A DNA stretch of 64,000 nt from Acinetobacter sp. 10FS3-1 (GTDB lineage: Bacteria; Pseudomonadota; Gammaproteobacteria; Pseudomonadales; Moraxellaceae). The DNA is taken from assembly GCF_013343215.1 (NCBI RefSeq), contig NZ_CP039143.1, positions 2,728,001 through 2,792,000 of the forward strand. Direction: 5' to 3'. The notes under the pieces are model-generated. The model was given only the letters and a program-made list of their open reading frames with translations. It did not search any database and was not told where the DNA came from. Numbering within the stretch: the stretch's first letter is position 1; every line of letters begins with the position of its first letter. Position numbers and translations under genes: made by a program. This document shows positions 1-9,234 of this stretch, one piece after another.

Positions 1-894
1 CGGATTTTCATGATCCGATTCATCACGCACATCGGTCACCAGCGGCAGTTTTTTTGCCTGCATCTGGTCAGCAATCTGGGTAATGATTTTAGAGCCGGAT
101 ACCTGATAAGGCAGCTCGGTAATTACGATTTCATTTTTATCAATTGTATACACGGCGCGCATCCGGTAACTGCCACGACCGGTGGTCTGGATTTTAAGCA
201 GTTCTGCTGGCGGGGTGATAATTTCCGCTTTGGTCGGCAGGTCAGGAGCAGGAATATATTCTGCAATTTTGACATCGGTCAGATTCGGATTACGAATTAA
301 AGCGATGGTACCTTTTACCACTTCACGCAGGTTATGCGGCGGAATATCGGTGGCCATCCCCACTGCAATCCCGGTGGTGCCGTTAAGCAAAATATTTGGT
401 ACACGTGCAGGCAGATTGACCGGCTCTTTCATTGAACCATCAAAGTTGTCCTGCCAGTCACAAGTGCCCTGCCCCAGCTCGGATAACAGCAGCTCACTGT
501 ATTGTGACAGCTTGGCTTCAGTATAACGCATCGCAGCGAAAGACTTCGGATCATCCGCTGAACCCCAATTGCCCTGTCCTTCAATGAACGGATAGCGATA
601 ACTAAAAGGCTGAGCCATCAATACCATGGCTTCATAACAGGCTAAATCACCATGCGGATGATATTTCCCCAATACATCGCCCACGGTACGTGCAGACTTT
701 TTTGGCTTGCTGGTCCATTTCAGTCCCAGCTCGCTCATAGCATAGACAATACGGCGCTGAACCGGTTTTAAACCATCACTAATATGGGGTAATGCACGGT
801 CCATGATTACGTACATGGCATAGTTAAGATATGCCTGTTCAGTAAACTCTGCTACGGAACGGTTTTCTGTCGCATGATGCGCAAGGCTTGTCAT
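1..894 (-). CDS. parC: DNA topoisomerase IV subunit A (N-terminal part, gene runs off the window)
   Basis: ParC is the breakage-reunion subunit of topoisomerase IV (ParC2ParE2), which decatenates daughter chromosomes and is a fluoroquinolone target. The 298 codons here cover the N-terminal winged-helix/tower region. They include the quinolone-resistance-determining stretch (KYHPHGD) and the active-site tyrosine in [11 protein letters not shown] at about residue 127. The start ATG at 892-894 gives [13 protein letters not shown], as usual in Acinetobacter. The C-terminal beta-pinwheel lies outside the window. Odd point: the residue after HPHGD is Leu (codon TTA, complement of 643-645, residue 84) where wild-type Acinetobacter ParC has Ser, while Glu88 is kept. 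GyrA was considered, but the start and the ACYEAMV context fit ParC. Confidence 0.95.
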   Translation of the reverse strand, partial: MTSLAHHATENRSVAEFTEQAYLNYAMYVIMDRALPHISDGLKPVQRRIVYAMSELGLKWTSKPKKSARTVGDVLGKYHPHGDLACYEAMVLMAQPFSYRYPFIEGQGNWGSADDPKSFAAMRYTEAKLSQYSELLLSELGQGTCDWQDNFDGSMKEPVNLPARVPNILLNGTTGIAVGMATDIPPHNLREVVKGTIALIRNPNLTDVKIAEYIPAPDLPTKAEIITPPAELLKIQTTGRGSYRMRAVYTIDKNEIVITELPYQVSGSKIITQIADQMQAKKLPLVTDVRDESDHENP

Positions 895-1060
895 AACAAC
901 CTATAGTCCTAAAATTCGTTTTTGTATCAATTAATGTTTCTTATGCTAAATCGCGGCTGTGAGCTGCACAAGGGCATCAGCCTACACAGCGCGACAAATC
1001 GTGTCTTATGGGCTAAAAATATCCATTTTGCAGGGTCTGAGCAACCAGAAATTCGTGTTG

Positions 1061-2380
1061 CTACAATCCCATGGATTCCAGTGTGCGGCCTTTGGTTTCT
1101 TCGCCGAGGATTAAAATCACCAAAGCCACCAGAATCAATACCCCGGTAAACATGGTAAATACATAACTGAAACCGCTTGGCATGGTCATTAAATGGGTTA
1201 CTGCAAAGGGCGCCACAATACCGCCAAGACGGCCAATTGCCCCGGCCCAGCCTGAACCGAAAGCACGGATATTGGTAGGATACTGCTCTGGTGTATAGGT
1301 ATAGAGCACTCCCCAGGCCCCCAGGTTAAAGAAGGACATCAAACAGCCCCAGACCACAATTTCAGTGACACTGCCGGACTGGCCAAAGAAATAAGCTGAA
1401 AGTGCACACATGCCGATAAAGCCCGCCAGCGTCAGTTTGCGCCCCAGTTTCTCCACCAGCCAGGCCGCCACCAGATAGCCGGGTAATTGGGCCAGAATCA
1501 TGATCAGCACATATTCAAAAGACTGCACGATACTATAGCCTTCTTTGACCAGCAGACTCGGTAACCAGGTAAAAATACCGTAATAGGAAAAAATAATCCC
1601 GAACCAGATCAGCCAGAGCATCAGGGTCCGGCGGGCAAATATCCCTGACCACAATTGGCTAAAGGAAATATTCTGTTTTTCTGCCACCGGTTTGACCTCA
1701 AAGATTTCAATAACCTCGACCCCACATTGCGCTTCAATCTTTCTCACCAGTGCATGCGCTTCATCCAGACGGCCCCGATTGATCAAAAACGGAATGGACT
1801 CTGGTACCATTTTCCAGATCACAATCGCATACAGGGCCGGTATTCCACCAACCAGAAATGCGGTATGCCAGTCAAAAGTTGGAATTACGAAATAGGCAAT
1901 CAGTGCGGCACACAACCAGCCCAGACCCCAAAAACTTTCCAGCAAGACAATAAACCGGCCACGCACATGCGCCGGAATATATTCACTGACCAAGGTCACG
2001 GCCACTGGAAGCTGCCCGCCCAGGCCCAATCCCACCACAAAACGGCAGACCAGCAACCAGGTCAGATTGGGGGCAAAAGCACAGGCCGCAGTTGCCAGAC
2101 TGTAAACCACCAGAGTCCCGGCAAACACGGTTTTACGGCCCCAGCGATCTGCCAGGCCTCCTGAGCAGATCGCCCCAATTGCCATTCCCACAAAACCGAT
2201 AGAAACCACCCAGCTTTTTTCATCCGCGCTCATCTGCCAGTCTTCTGCCATTTTGGCCAGAATAAAGGAGATTAGTCCGGTGTCCATAGCATCAAACATC
2301 CACCCCAGTCCAATCACCACGAGTAAGGTATAGTGAAATTTACCGATTGGTAGGCGTTGCAAGCGGGAAACTAAGTCCAT
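1061..2380 (-). CDS. niaP: MFS transporter, NiaP-like (niacin/aromatic acid uptake)
   Basis: This is a 12-TM major facilitator of 439 residues in the inner membrane. It aligns closely by eye with Bacillus subtilis NiaP: GLGWMFDAMDTGLISF near the N-terminus, the loop-2 motif ADRWGRK, GLGLGGQLPVA with VSEYIPAHVRGR, ESFWGLGWL, and the second-half motifs FSYYGIFTWLPSLL and YTPEQYPTNIRAFGSG. NiaP proteins import nicotinate/nicotinamide; close homologues carry aromatic acids, so the exact substrate is inferred. I chose the ATG at 2378-2380 because an AGAG ribosome site lies about 7 nt upstream; an upstream TTG would add two residues. It stands alone, convergent with nothing obvious, between parC and a TRIC-type gene. 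Confidence 0.8.
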   Translation of the reverse strand: MDLVSRLQRLPIGKFHYTLLVVIGLGWMFDAMDTGLISFILAKMAEDWQMSADEKSWVVSIGFVGMAIGAICSGGLADRWGRKTVFAGTLVVYSLATAACAFAPNLTWLLVCRFVVGLGLGGQLPVAVTLVSEYIPAHVRGRFIVLLESFWGLGWLCAALIAYFVIPTFDWHTAFLVGGIPALYAIVIWKMVPESIPFLINRGRLDEAHALVRKIEAQCGVEVIEIFEVKPVAEKQNISFSQLWSGIFARRTLMLWLIWFGIIFSYYGIFTWLPSLLVKEGYSIVQSFEYVLIMILAQLPGYLVAAWLVEKLGRKLTLAGFIGMCALSAYFFGQSGSVTEIVVWGCLMSFFNLGAWGVLYTYTPEQYPTNIRAFGSGWAGAIGRLGGIVAPFAVTHLMTMPSGFSYVFTMFTGVLILVALVILILGEETKGRTLESMGL

Positions 2381-2511
2381 AATCAATCTCTGTGCAGGTG
2401 AACGGAAACCACTGTTTTCCCAATAAAAGTAGGAGCGAGTTTATTTTTATACTCTGCATTAAAGCAGAAGCGAGCCGATCCGGCTCGCTACATCAAGAAA
2501 AACCGACAAAA

Positions 2512-3156
2512 TCAAGAAGCGTCTTTGGAAGAAGCAGATTGCTCATCATTATCTTTATAAATGAATTTTGGCATTTCCAGTCCAAAATAAATGGCAATCA
2601 GGCGCAGGCTAAAACCAAAAATCAGGGTTGAAATGACGGTAACTTCCAGCGACATGCCGATATGGGTACAAAGCCAGTAGAAAATGACCGATACAAAGGA
2701 AATACTGGCATACAGTTCGCGACGGAACACCAGCGGCACATCATTACATAAAATATCGCGTAAAATACCGCCTGAAACTCCGGTCAATACACCGGCCACG
2801 GCGCTGACCACAAAGCCATGTCCCATTTCCAAAGCAATTTGACAGCCAATAATGGTAAAGCCAATCAGTCCCAGAGCATCTAAGATCAGGAAAATATTAC
2901 GCAGATGACGCATCCATTTGGCGATCAGGATGGTCACAAAGGCCGCACAACAGGTCAGCACCAGATATTCAGGATGTTTCACCCAGGTCAGGGGATAATG
3001 CCCCAACAGCACATCACGGACTGAACCACCGCCAAGTGCCGTGACACAGGCAATCAGCATCACCCCAAACCAATCCATACTGCGTTGACCAGCGGACAAT
3101 GCCCCGGTCATCGCTTCTGCGGTAATGGCAATAATATAGATTATGAGCAACAACAT
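2512..3156 (-). CDS. Trimeric intracellular cation (TRIC)-type channel family protein, YadS-like
   Basis: A 214-residue membrane protein with two homologous halves, each containing the family signature: GGGSVRDVLLG near residue 43 and GGILRDIL near residue 130. About seven hydrophobic helices are visible, starting directly at the N-terminus. Bacterial members of this UPF0126/TRIC family form trimeric monovalent-cation pores. Some members are linked to glycine uptake, so the physiological substrate here is not known. The gene is preceded by AGGG four bases before the ATG. It is followed by a charged tail (DNDEQSASSKDAS). Neighbours on the same strand are not functionally related. Confidence 0.8.
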   Translation of the reverse strand: MLLLIIYIIAITAEAMTGALSAGQRSMDWFGVMLIACVTALGGGSVRDVLLGHYPLTWVKHPEYLVLTCCAAFVTILIAKWMRHLRNIFLILDALGLIGFTIIGCQIALEMGHGFVVSAVAGVLTGVSGGILRDILCNDVPLVFRRELYASISFVSVIFYWLCTHIGMSLEVTVISTLIFGFSLRLIAIYFGLEMPKFIYKDNDEQSASSKDAS

Positions 3157-3217
3157 CGCCCTGCTTCCACCTGAGGCTTTGAGATGGCAGATATTCTAAG
3201 CTAAATCACTCGAAAAG

Positions 3218-3685
3218 TTATAGAAATTGCTCACAACATTGTTTAAGTTTTTTCCCTGAACCACAAATACAGGGCTGCTTCATGGTCAGCGTCTGCTCTA
3301 ACGTCGGATCTAGAAAATACCAGCGTCCCGCCTGTTTAACAAAATGTGAAACTTCATGATGAACCTGGACCTGTTTGCCATCATGGAAATGGGCCTTAAA
3401 TTCGACCAGCGCATGGCTTTTATCCAGTTTTTCATTGGTCTGTACAATGTCCAGCTGTAGCCACTGATTCGAGACACTCCAGTCACGAATGGCGGGAATA
3501 TCCAAAGCCTGCTGTTGCCCTAAAGCAGTCGTAGACTGAATATAGTCAATCTGCTGTCTGGCAAAAGCACTATAGCGGGAACGCATCAGCTGTTCTGCCG
3601 TGATAGCCGCTTGCTGTCCTTTATGCAGCGGCTCACAACAGCTTTCATATTCACCCAATCCGCAAGGACATCCTGACATGTTCAT
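3218..3685 (-). CDS. YchJ-like SEC-C motif protein (UPF0225)
   Basis: A 155-residue protein with a SEC-C zinc-binding motif at each end: CPCGLGEYESCC at residues 6-17 and CICGSGKKLKQCC near residues 139-151. A central NTF2-like YchJ domain carries AEQLMRSRYSAFA. Length and layout match E. coli YchJ (152 residues). The biochemical role is unknown; SEC-C motifs bind zinc and usually mediate protein contacts. Two in-frame ATGs (3685 and 3679) are possible, and the second gives MSGCPCG with better spacing to a GAGA element. A short palindromic stretch upstream (ATAGCCC...GAGCTAT region) lies between it and the TerC-family gene. Confidence 0.85.
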   Translation of the reverse strand: MNMSGCPCGLGEYESCCEPLHKGQQAAITAEQLMRSRYSAFARQQIDYIQSTTALGQQQALDIPAIRDWSVSNQWLQLDIVQTNEKLDKSHALVEFKAHFHDGKQVQVHHEVSHFVKQAGRWYFLDPTLEQTLTMKQPCICGSGKKLKQCCEQFL

Positions 3686-3759
3686 TTCTCATAAAAAATA
3701 GCCCATTGAAGCGAGCTATTTTATCAAAGTTTCAATTCCAGATTTGCTGCCGAAGCCAT

Positions 3760-5337
3760 TTAATCTGAACTTGGTACCTGAGGAATAATATGCACCTTCT
3801 CGATTTTATGGCCATCCATGGTCACCACCTCAAAGATATGACCATCGGCTGTAAATTTCTCGCCATTTTCTGGTAAACGTCCCATATGGAACAGGATATA
3901 ACCAGATAAAGTCGAATATTCTTCCAGCTCATTCACCAGGTCACGGTCCAGAAGCAGCGAAACATGACGAATATCAATTGAACCTTCAAGTAACAGGCTG
4001 CCATCTTCCAGACTTTCTGCCGAGGCTTCCAGTGCATCTTCATCCGGGAATTCACCAGCAATTGCTTCCAGCACATCAATTGGCGTGGCGATCCCTTCAA
4101 TAGAACCATACTCATTCAGGACCAGTGCCATTTGTAAGGGTGCCTGACGCAGTTGATCCATTACCATTAAAACCTGCACATTTTCATGCACGATGACTGG
4201 CTCTCGCAGATGCTTTTTAAAGTCAAGCAGGCCAGTTTCAATATATTCATTCAAGACTTTATGGGTCAGCACCACACCGGCGATATTGTCCAGCTCGCCA
4301 TGTGCCACGATCAGACGCGAATGGCTCATGTTCAGCAGCTGGTTCTTGATGCTGTCCTCGCTTTCATTCAGATCGATCCATTCCAGTTCAGGACGTGGAG
4401 TCATGACCGACTTGACCGGACGCTCGGATAATCCCAATACGCCCTGCACCATCACGCTGTGATAGACGCTGTTTTCGCTATCAAAAACCTCATCGGCAAA
4501 TGCACGGGTCGCCAGCACATCTTCAGGCTCAGGATGATCTGTATCTTTGGCCGGTTTTCCGCCCAGCATCCGCATCACGGCTGAAGCCGTACGATAACGC
4601 AGGTCAGTCGTTGTCACCATTTTTTCCTGGTTACGTCGCATGGTCTGGTTGACAAATTCCACGATAACCGAGAAGCCAATCGCCGCATACAGATAGCCTT
4701 TTGGAATATGGAAACCAAAACCTTCGACCACCAGCGAAAAACCGATCATCATCAGGAAACCCAGACACAGAATGACCACGGTTGGATGTTTATTGACGAA
4801 ATCCATCAGGGCTTTGGAAGCCCACAACATAATGCCCACCGCGATAACCACCGCAATCATCATAATAGACAGATGATCAACCATGCCGACTGCGGTAATG
4901 ACACTGTCGAGCGAGAACACGGCATCCAGCACCACAATCTGTACGATGACCATCCAGAAGACTGCATGTACCGGATTTTCTTCTTTCACATGCGGTTTGG
5001 ATTCAATCCGCTCATGTAACTCCATGGTGCCTTTAAACAGCAGGAACACCCCACCAAACAGTAAGATCAGGTCACGTCCTGAAAATGGATGTTCCAGAAT
5101 ATGGAACAGCGGTTCGGTTAAAGTCACCACCCAGGCAATTGAGGCCAGCAGCACCAGACGCATTAACAAGGCCAGCATCAAGCCGACGATACGGGCGGTA
5201 TTCCGTTGCTCTGGCGGCAATTTTTCCGCCAGAATGGCAATAAAAACGAGGTTATCAATCCCGAGAACAATCTCAAGAACAACCAGGGTGAGCAAGCCTA
5301 CCCACGCAGACGGGTCTGACATCCATTCAAAAATCAT
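3760..5337 (-). CDS. TerC-family membrane protein with CBS pair and CorC/HlyC domain (YoaE/YegH type)
   Basis: A 525-residue inner-membrane protein. Residues about 10-235 form the TerC domain, with acidic motifs in the membrane segments ([13 protein letters not shown] and [16 protein letters not shown]). Residues about 300-425 are a CBS domain pair ([13 protein letters not shown]...). Residues about 440-520 are a CorC/HlyC transporter-associated domain. TerC proteins are linked to metal efflux, especially Mn, and to metalation of secreted enzymes. The CBS pair suggests nucleotide control, which is family inference. The start is well supported by AGGAGG eight bases upstream of the ATG. No Mn (yybP-ykoY) riboswitch could be recognised in the roughly 200-base leader. 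Length matches E. coli YoaE/YegH (518/527). Confidence 0.85.
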   Translation of the reverse strand: MIFEWMSDPSAWVGLLTLVVLEIVLGIDNLVFIAILAEKLPPEQRNTARIVGLMLALLMRLVLLASIAWVVTLTEPLFHILEHPFSGRDLILLFGGVFLLFKGTMELHERIESKPHVKEENPVHAVFWMVIVQIVVLDAVFSLDSVITAVGMVDHLSIMMIAVVIAVGIMLWASKALMDFVNKHPTVVILCLGFLMMIGFSLVVEGFGFHIPKGYLYAAIGFSVIVEFVNQTMRRNQEKMVTTTDLRYRTASAVMRMLGGKPAKDTDHPEPEDVLATRAFADEVFDSENSVYHSVMVQGVLGLSERPVKSVMTPRPELEWIDLNESEDSIKNQLLNMSHSRLIVAHGELDNIAGVVLTHKVLNEYIETGLLDFKKHLREPVIVHENVQVLMVMDQLRQAPLQMALVLNEYGSIEGIATPIDVLEAIAGEFPDEDALEASAESLEDGSLLLEGSIDIRHVSLLLDRDLVNELEEYSTLSGYILFHMGRLPENGEKFTADGHIFEVVTMDGHKIEKVHIIPQVPSSD

Positions 5338-5646
5338 GGGTGAACCTCCTGAAGATCAGTGAGTCCCTGTGTGCTGATGCCAAACTGCGGTTCAGCTTGA
5401 TTATTCTGTGTTGTGTTATGGCGATAAATCTGCTTAAAGCGCCAACTTCGACTACCCATGTAAGTTCTATTGTTGTGAAACAGATTTTCAGTATAGCAAG
5501 ATCAATCTGAATTTCATCAGTTTTCATGCAAGCTACACAGATTCGGAGCGAATCACGCCCAGATCAACCAGCGACTGATGGAATTGTCATATTTTTTTAT
5601 TAAGTTGCAGCCGCCAGAGAAAAAAATGATAAGGTGAAGAAAATAA

Positions 5647-6267
5647 ATGCAAAGTGTAAAAGAAATGACCGATTATTTTAAAGATAACTCCCCCAAAACA
5701 ACGCGTCCTCTGGTCGCCCTTTATTGTGGTTCTCGTGCCGGAAATAAACCTATTTATCAGGAAAAAGCCATTCAACTCACCCAAGGACTGGCCGAACACG
5801 GTTTTGGCCTGGTATATGGCGGTGCGAGTATTGGCCTAATGGGCCAAGTGGCTGACACCATGATTCAGCATGGCGGAGAGGCAGTGGGAGTCATTCCCGA
5901 ATTCATGCTGGATTATGAGATTGCCCATCATCAGCTGACCGAACTGCATATTGTGACCAGCATGCACCAGCGCAAAGCCCTTATGGCAGAACGTGCTTGT
6001 GCTTTTGTGGCCTTACCCGGCGGTCTGGGCACGTTTGAAGAAATTCTGGAAATTGCCACCTGGGGCCAGCTCAACCAGCACCAGAAGCCGATGATGTTGT
6101 ATAACGTGAATGGTTTTTATGATCCGCTGATTGCCCAGCTTGATCTTGCAGTACAGGAAGGCTTCTTGCCACCCCAACACCGTGCCAAACTGATTGTGTG
6201 TGAACACGCTGACCAGATTTATAACAGCTTGCTGAATCTGGATACGCCAAAACGCTTTGTTGGCTAA
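5647..6267 (+). CDS. LOG family protein (cytokinin riboside 5'-monophosphate phosphoribohydrolase-like)
   Basis: A 206-residue Rossmann-fold protein with the LOG signature. It shows YCGSRAG near residue 26, GLVYGGASIGLMG near 55, MHQRKALMAERA near 113, and the catalytic PGGLGTFEEI loop near residue 126. LOG enzymes hydrolyse the N-glycosidic bond of nucleoside 5'-monophosphates. In bacteria the in vivo substrate is probably a nucleotide salvage or repair product such as AMP. The start is the ATG at 5647 with AAGGTG about 11 bases upstream; an internal ATG at 5665 is also possible. The gene is convergent with the PiT-like gene, and the two share a strong stem-loop terminator. Confidence 0.85.
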   Translation: MQSVKEMTDYFKDNSPKTTRPLVALYCGSRAGNKPIYQEKAIQLTQGLAEHGFGLVYGGASIGLMGQVADTMIQHGGEAVGVIPEFMLDYEIAHHQLTELHIVTSMHQRKALMAERACAFVALPGGLGTFEEILEIATWGQLNQHQKPMMLYNVNGFYDPLIAQLDLAVQEGFLPPQHRAKLIVCEHADQIYNSLLNLDTPKRFVG

Positions 6268-6275
6268 GTCTTCCC

Positions 6276-6312
6276 GCATCAAAAAGCGGGCCTGATGCCC
6301 GCTTTTTGATGC
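6276..6312. terminator. Bidirectional terminator between LOG and PiT-like genes
   Basis: A perfect 16-bp inverted repeat with a 5-nt loop. The A5 and T5 runs are part of the stem, so it can act in both directions for these convergent genes. Confidence 0.85.
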
Positions 6313-6338
6313 CTATATTTTTACAATTTTCAAACCGC

Positions 6339-7304
6339 TTAACCCGAAATCAGATTATAGAACCACGGCAAGGTCGTCGCCAGAAATATACTGATTGCCA
6401 GACCTAACATCAGTTTCATGGCATCTTTGCTGACATTGCGGGAAGTACGGTGCTTGTTGACTTCATTAATTAGCATCGACATGGCAAATTCACGACCGGC
6501 CAGCAGTCCCAGGAATACCCAGGTAGTACTCATCGGGATATTGCTCCACTCTTTAAACACCAGCAGAATAAGCGCATACATAAAGTCAATGATGGTGGCA
6601 GCACGCACATCGGTCACGCCAGTTTTGGTATCAACAATATTCTGGATGGCGCCACCACGCTGATACAGGATGACACCCAGCAGCAGAACAAAGACAGAAA
6701 TGGCAAATAGCAGGAATTCAAACGGCACCTGACGCGGCACATACACAAAGATATTGGCCAGATCCTGAATCAGCCACTGGCTCCACAGGAATGCCGTTGA
6801 CAGCCATTGTAAGGCCACCCACAAACGGGAATGCTGCTGATCACGGGTTTCACTAAAATAAACCGACAGCTTGTTCACCACAAAGCGGTAGATGATGATT
6901 GCGGCAAAAAAAGCCACCGCATAGCCCATCATGGACTTGGTCAGCATTGAACCCAGACTGCTTGGGGAGAAAATTGTCAGGACCAGGAATGTGGTACTGA
7001 CCGGAATACCGTATTTGGTCAGGAGAATCAGGAGCAGAGGTGGCACGACGTAGAGCCAGGTAATACCACCCTCAGGGAAAGGAATCGTTTCCAGACGGCC
7101 ATAAGAGGCATCCCCGACACCAGAGCTATACCAGCCGTAGATCAGTACCACGACCAAAATAGTGCTGATATAAATCCACAACAGCCACCAGGGACGGTGG
7201 GAGTTTGACGAAATAAAAGTACCCAAGGTTTGGGGTACGTCATTCCCGACAATTGAATAGGCAGCTAAACAAAAGCCAATTACCATTAAAATTTCAATAG
7301 TCAT
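6339..7304 (-). CDS. PiT-like inorganic phosphate transporter family membrane protein
   Basis: A 321-residue polytopic membrane protein with about nine hydrophobic segments. The first helix carries VGNDVPQTLGT (residues 19-29), the GND...GT hallmark of the PHO4/PiT family. A second family hallmark, KYGIPVSTTF, occurs near residues 117-126. A late helix has a degenerate second copy (SNIPMSTTWVFLGLLAG). Classical PiT proteins are longer (about 500 residues), so this is a short or divergent member. The three-repeat Pho box 64 bases upstream of the start supports a phosphate role independently of the protein. Transport direction and coupling ion are not visible in the sequence. Confidence 0.65.
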   Translation of the reverse strand: MTIEILMVIGFCLAAYSIVGNDVPQTLGTFISSNSHRPWWLLWIYISTILVVVLIYGWYSSGVGDASYGRLETIPFPEGGITWLYVVPPLLLILLTKYGIPVSTTFLVLTIFSPSSLGSMLTKSMMGYAVAFFAAIIIYRFVVNKLSVYFSETRDQQHSRLWVALQWLSTAFLWSQWLIQDLANIFVYVPRQVPFEFLLFAISVFVLLLGVILYQRGGAIQNIVDTKTGVTDVRAATIIDFMYALILLVFKEWSNIPMSTTWVFLGLLAGREFAMSMLINEVNKHRTSRNVSKDAMKLMLGLAISIFLATTLPWFYNLISG

Positions 7305-7792
7305 AAAAAAAGAAGCCTATATCATCTGTGGACATTCACGAACCTATCGCTAACCCACCATAAAATTGTGACAATACTATGGCATCTTTATGACAGTTTA
7401 GTGAAAGCATTTAATTCTTTCAGTAAAAAAGAACCGGTTGTTTTAGCGCCTATTTATACTGGAAATTTAATTCTTATTTTAAGGTGATTGAGATAGCTAT
7501 GATGTTCAATAAGGACTCCTCTGTATAATAACTTCATCCGTTCCAGTTTTACAGGGCTTTTCCATAAACACCTGGCAATACCGCATACAGCCCACTGTCA
7601 CTCGATTTTATACTTCAGCTTTATTGGAAACATCAACAATCTGCTCTCGGTCACTCCGCTGCACTCACTGTTTATTTACTGTTTTGTGACCACATCGTGT
7701 AAGAAATATTGTCTACTTTCCCACCGCCCTGCACTTTGCTTTACACTATAATTCAATTACATATTTAGACTTAATTGCCCAGAATCAATCGA
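7305..7792. other. Intergenic region between divergent PiT-like and MdtD-like genes
   Basis: 488 bases without a supportable ORF. Apart from the Pho box, I see only AT-rich promoter-like sequence near both genes. No clear RNA gene or repeat. Confidence 0.5.
7368..7396 (-). promoter_or_regulatory. Candidate PhoB binding site (Pho box), three repeats
   Basis: Read on the minus strand there are three 7-mers at an exact 11-bp pitch: CTGTCAT (7396-7390), ATGCCAT (7385-7379) and TTGTCAC (7374-7368). They are separated by A/T-rich 4-mers. This matches the PhoB consensus (CTGTCAT-N4-CTGTCAT). It lies 64 bases upstream of the PiT-like gene in the correct orientation. Confidence 0.7.
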
Positions 7793-9184
7793 ATGAATGC
7801 CGCGCCGACTCATCAAGCCCTGCAACCCGAATTCAGACTTTTGGTCTTGCTGGTTTCTATCGGTTTTTTTATGCAGGGTCTGGACACCACCATTATCAAT
7901 ACTGCGTTGCCTGCCATTGCAGCCAACCTGCAGGAAGATCCGCTACGGATGCACAGTGTGGTGGTGGCCTATGTCCTGTCCGTTGCTGCCTGTATCCCGC
8001 TGAGTGGCTGGCTGGCTGACCGTTTTGGAGTCAGAAATACATATTTTATAGCGATTATTATCTTCTCTTTGGCCTCACTGGGCTGTGCCTGGTCAGATAA
8101 CCTGAACGAGTTGCTGGTCTACCGAGTGTTTCAGGGCATCGGTGGTGCCCTACTACTTCCCGTCGGACGACTGGCGATGCTGAAGATTATTCCGCGAACC
8201 CAGTTTTTATCAGCCATGAGCCTGATGAGTCTGGCCGGGCTCATTGGCCCCTTGATTGGTCCCACCTTAGGCGGCTGGATGGTTGAATATCTCTCCTGGC
8301 ACTGGATTTTTCTGATCAACCTCCCTATTGGTTTAATAGGGGTGCTGATTACCTTTAAAGCCATGCCCAATGTAACTGAAGCTGCGGTACAGCCTTTTGA
8401 TTTTTTTGGTTTTCTCTTACTGCTCATCGCCATGATTGGCCTATGCCTGGGGATTGAGAATTTTGCTAGCCCGCAATATCCGCTCTGGTGGAGTTTGGGG
8501 CTGATCGGGGGCGGTTTACTGAGCAGCCTCATGTATGCCTATCATTCGCATACGCATCAAAATGCCCTGTTCCGCAGCAACCTGTTTAAAAACCGGATCT
8601 ATTCAATTGGCATCTTGGGCAATTTCTTTGCCCGCTTAGGGGGTAATGCAATTCCTTTTTTACTGCCTTTAATGCTGCAGGTGGCTTTTGGCTTTGAACC
8701 CTTCATTACAGGCTTGCTGATGATTCCGGTGGTACTCGGATCTTTGGCCTCCAAACCGATTATCCGCAAAATCATCCAGCGCTTGGGGTATCGCCGGGTT
8801 CTGCTGGTCAATACCCTGATGGTGGGTCTGTGTATTGCCAGCTTTGCCCTGACGACGGCAGAGACCCCAATCTGGCTCAGAGCCATTCATTTCTTTATTT
8901 TTGGGATTCTGAACTCTCTGCAATTTGTCTCGATGAACACCCTGACCTTAAAGGATTTAAGCCAGCAAGATGCAAGTAGCGGCAACAGTTTCCTGTCAAT
9001 GATCATGATGCTGTCGATGAGTATCGGGGTCGCACTGGCAGGGACACTGGTGAATATGCTAAGTGCCTATTTTGGCCCCGAGCAGCTAGACAGTGCTTTC
9101 CATGTGTCTCTCATCTGTCTGGGTGCCATCAATATTATTGCCGCGTATATTTTTTGGCATATCCCCAAAAACACCTTGGTCTAG
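7793..9184 (+). CDS. mdtD: MdtD-like multidrug MFS transporter (DHA2 family)
   Basis: A 463-residue DHA2-family efflux protein, very similar to E. coli MdtD. Shared features are FFMQGLDTTIINTALPAIA at the first helix, SGWLADRFGVRN (motif A), GGALLLPVGRLAMLKI, GPLIGPTLGGWMVEYLSWHWIFLIN (motif C), and SMNTLTLKDL with SSGNSFLSMIMMLSMSIGVALAG near the C-terminus. These proteins export drugs or metabolites against the proton gradient; in E. coli mdtD belongs to the mdtABCD-baeSR locus, absent here. I prefer the ATG at 7793 (MNAAPTHQ) over a TTG six codons earlier, though neither has a strong ribosome site. The symbol reflects similarity, not proven substrate. Confidence 0.8.
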   Translation: MNAAPTHQALQPEFRLLVLLVSIGFFMQGLDTTIINTALPAIAANLQEDPLRMHSVVVAYVLSVAACIPLSGWLADRFGVRNTYFIAIIIFSLASLGCAWSDNLNELLVYRVFQGIGGALLLPVGRLAMLKIIPRTQFLSAMSLMSLAGLIGPLIGPTLGGWMVEYLSWHWIFLINLPIGLIGVLITFKAMPNVTEAAVQPFDFFGFLLLLIAMIGLCLGIENFASPQYPLWWSLGLIGGGLLSSLMYAYHSHTHQNALFRSNLFKNRIYSIGILGNFFARLGGNAIPFLLPLMLQVAFGFEPFITGLLMIPVVLGSLASKPIIRKIIQRLGYRRVLLVNTLMVGLCIASFALTTAETPIWLRAIHFFIFGILNSLQFVSMNTLTLKDLSQQDASSGNSFLSMIMMLSMSIGVALAGTLVNMLSAYFGPEQLDSAFHVSLICLGAINIIAAYIFWHIPKNTLV

Positions 9185-9234
9185 GGCACAATATGAGTTC
9201 AATATTGGCAGCTCCAGACAGGGCATAATTCAGC

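Noticed and set aside
4883..5362. 159-codon plus-strand ORF
   Set aside because: It is the shadow of the TerC-CBS gene on the other strand; Ser/Arg/Thr-rich with no family pattern.
5338..5540. Possible yybP-ykoY manganese riboswitch upstream of the TerC-family gene
   Set aside because: The leader lacks the conserved riboswitch loops as far as I can read it.
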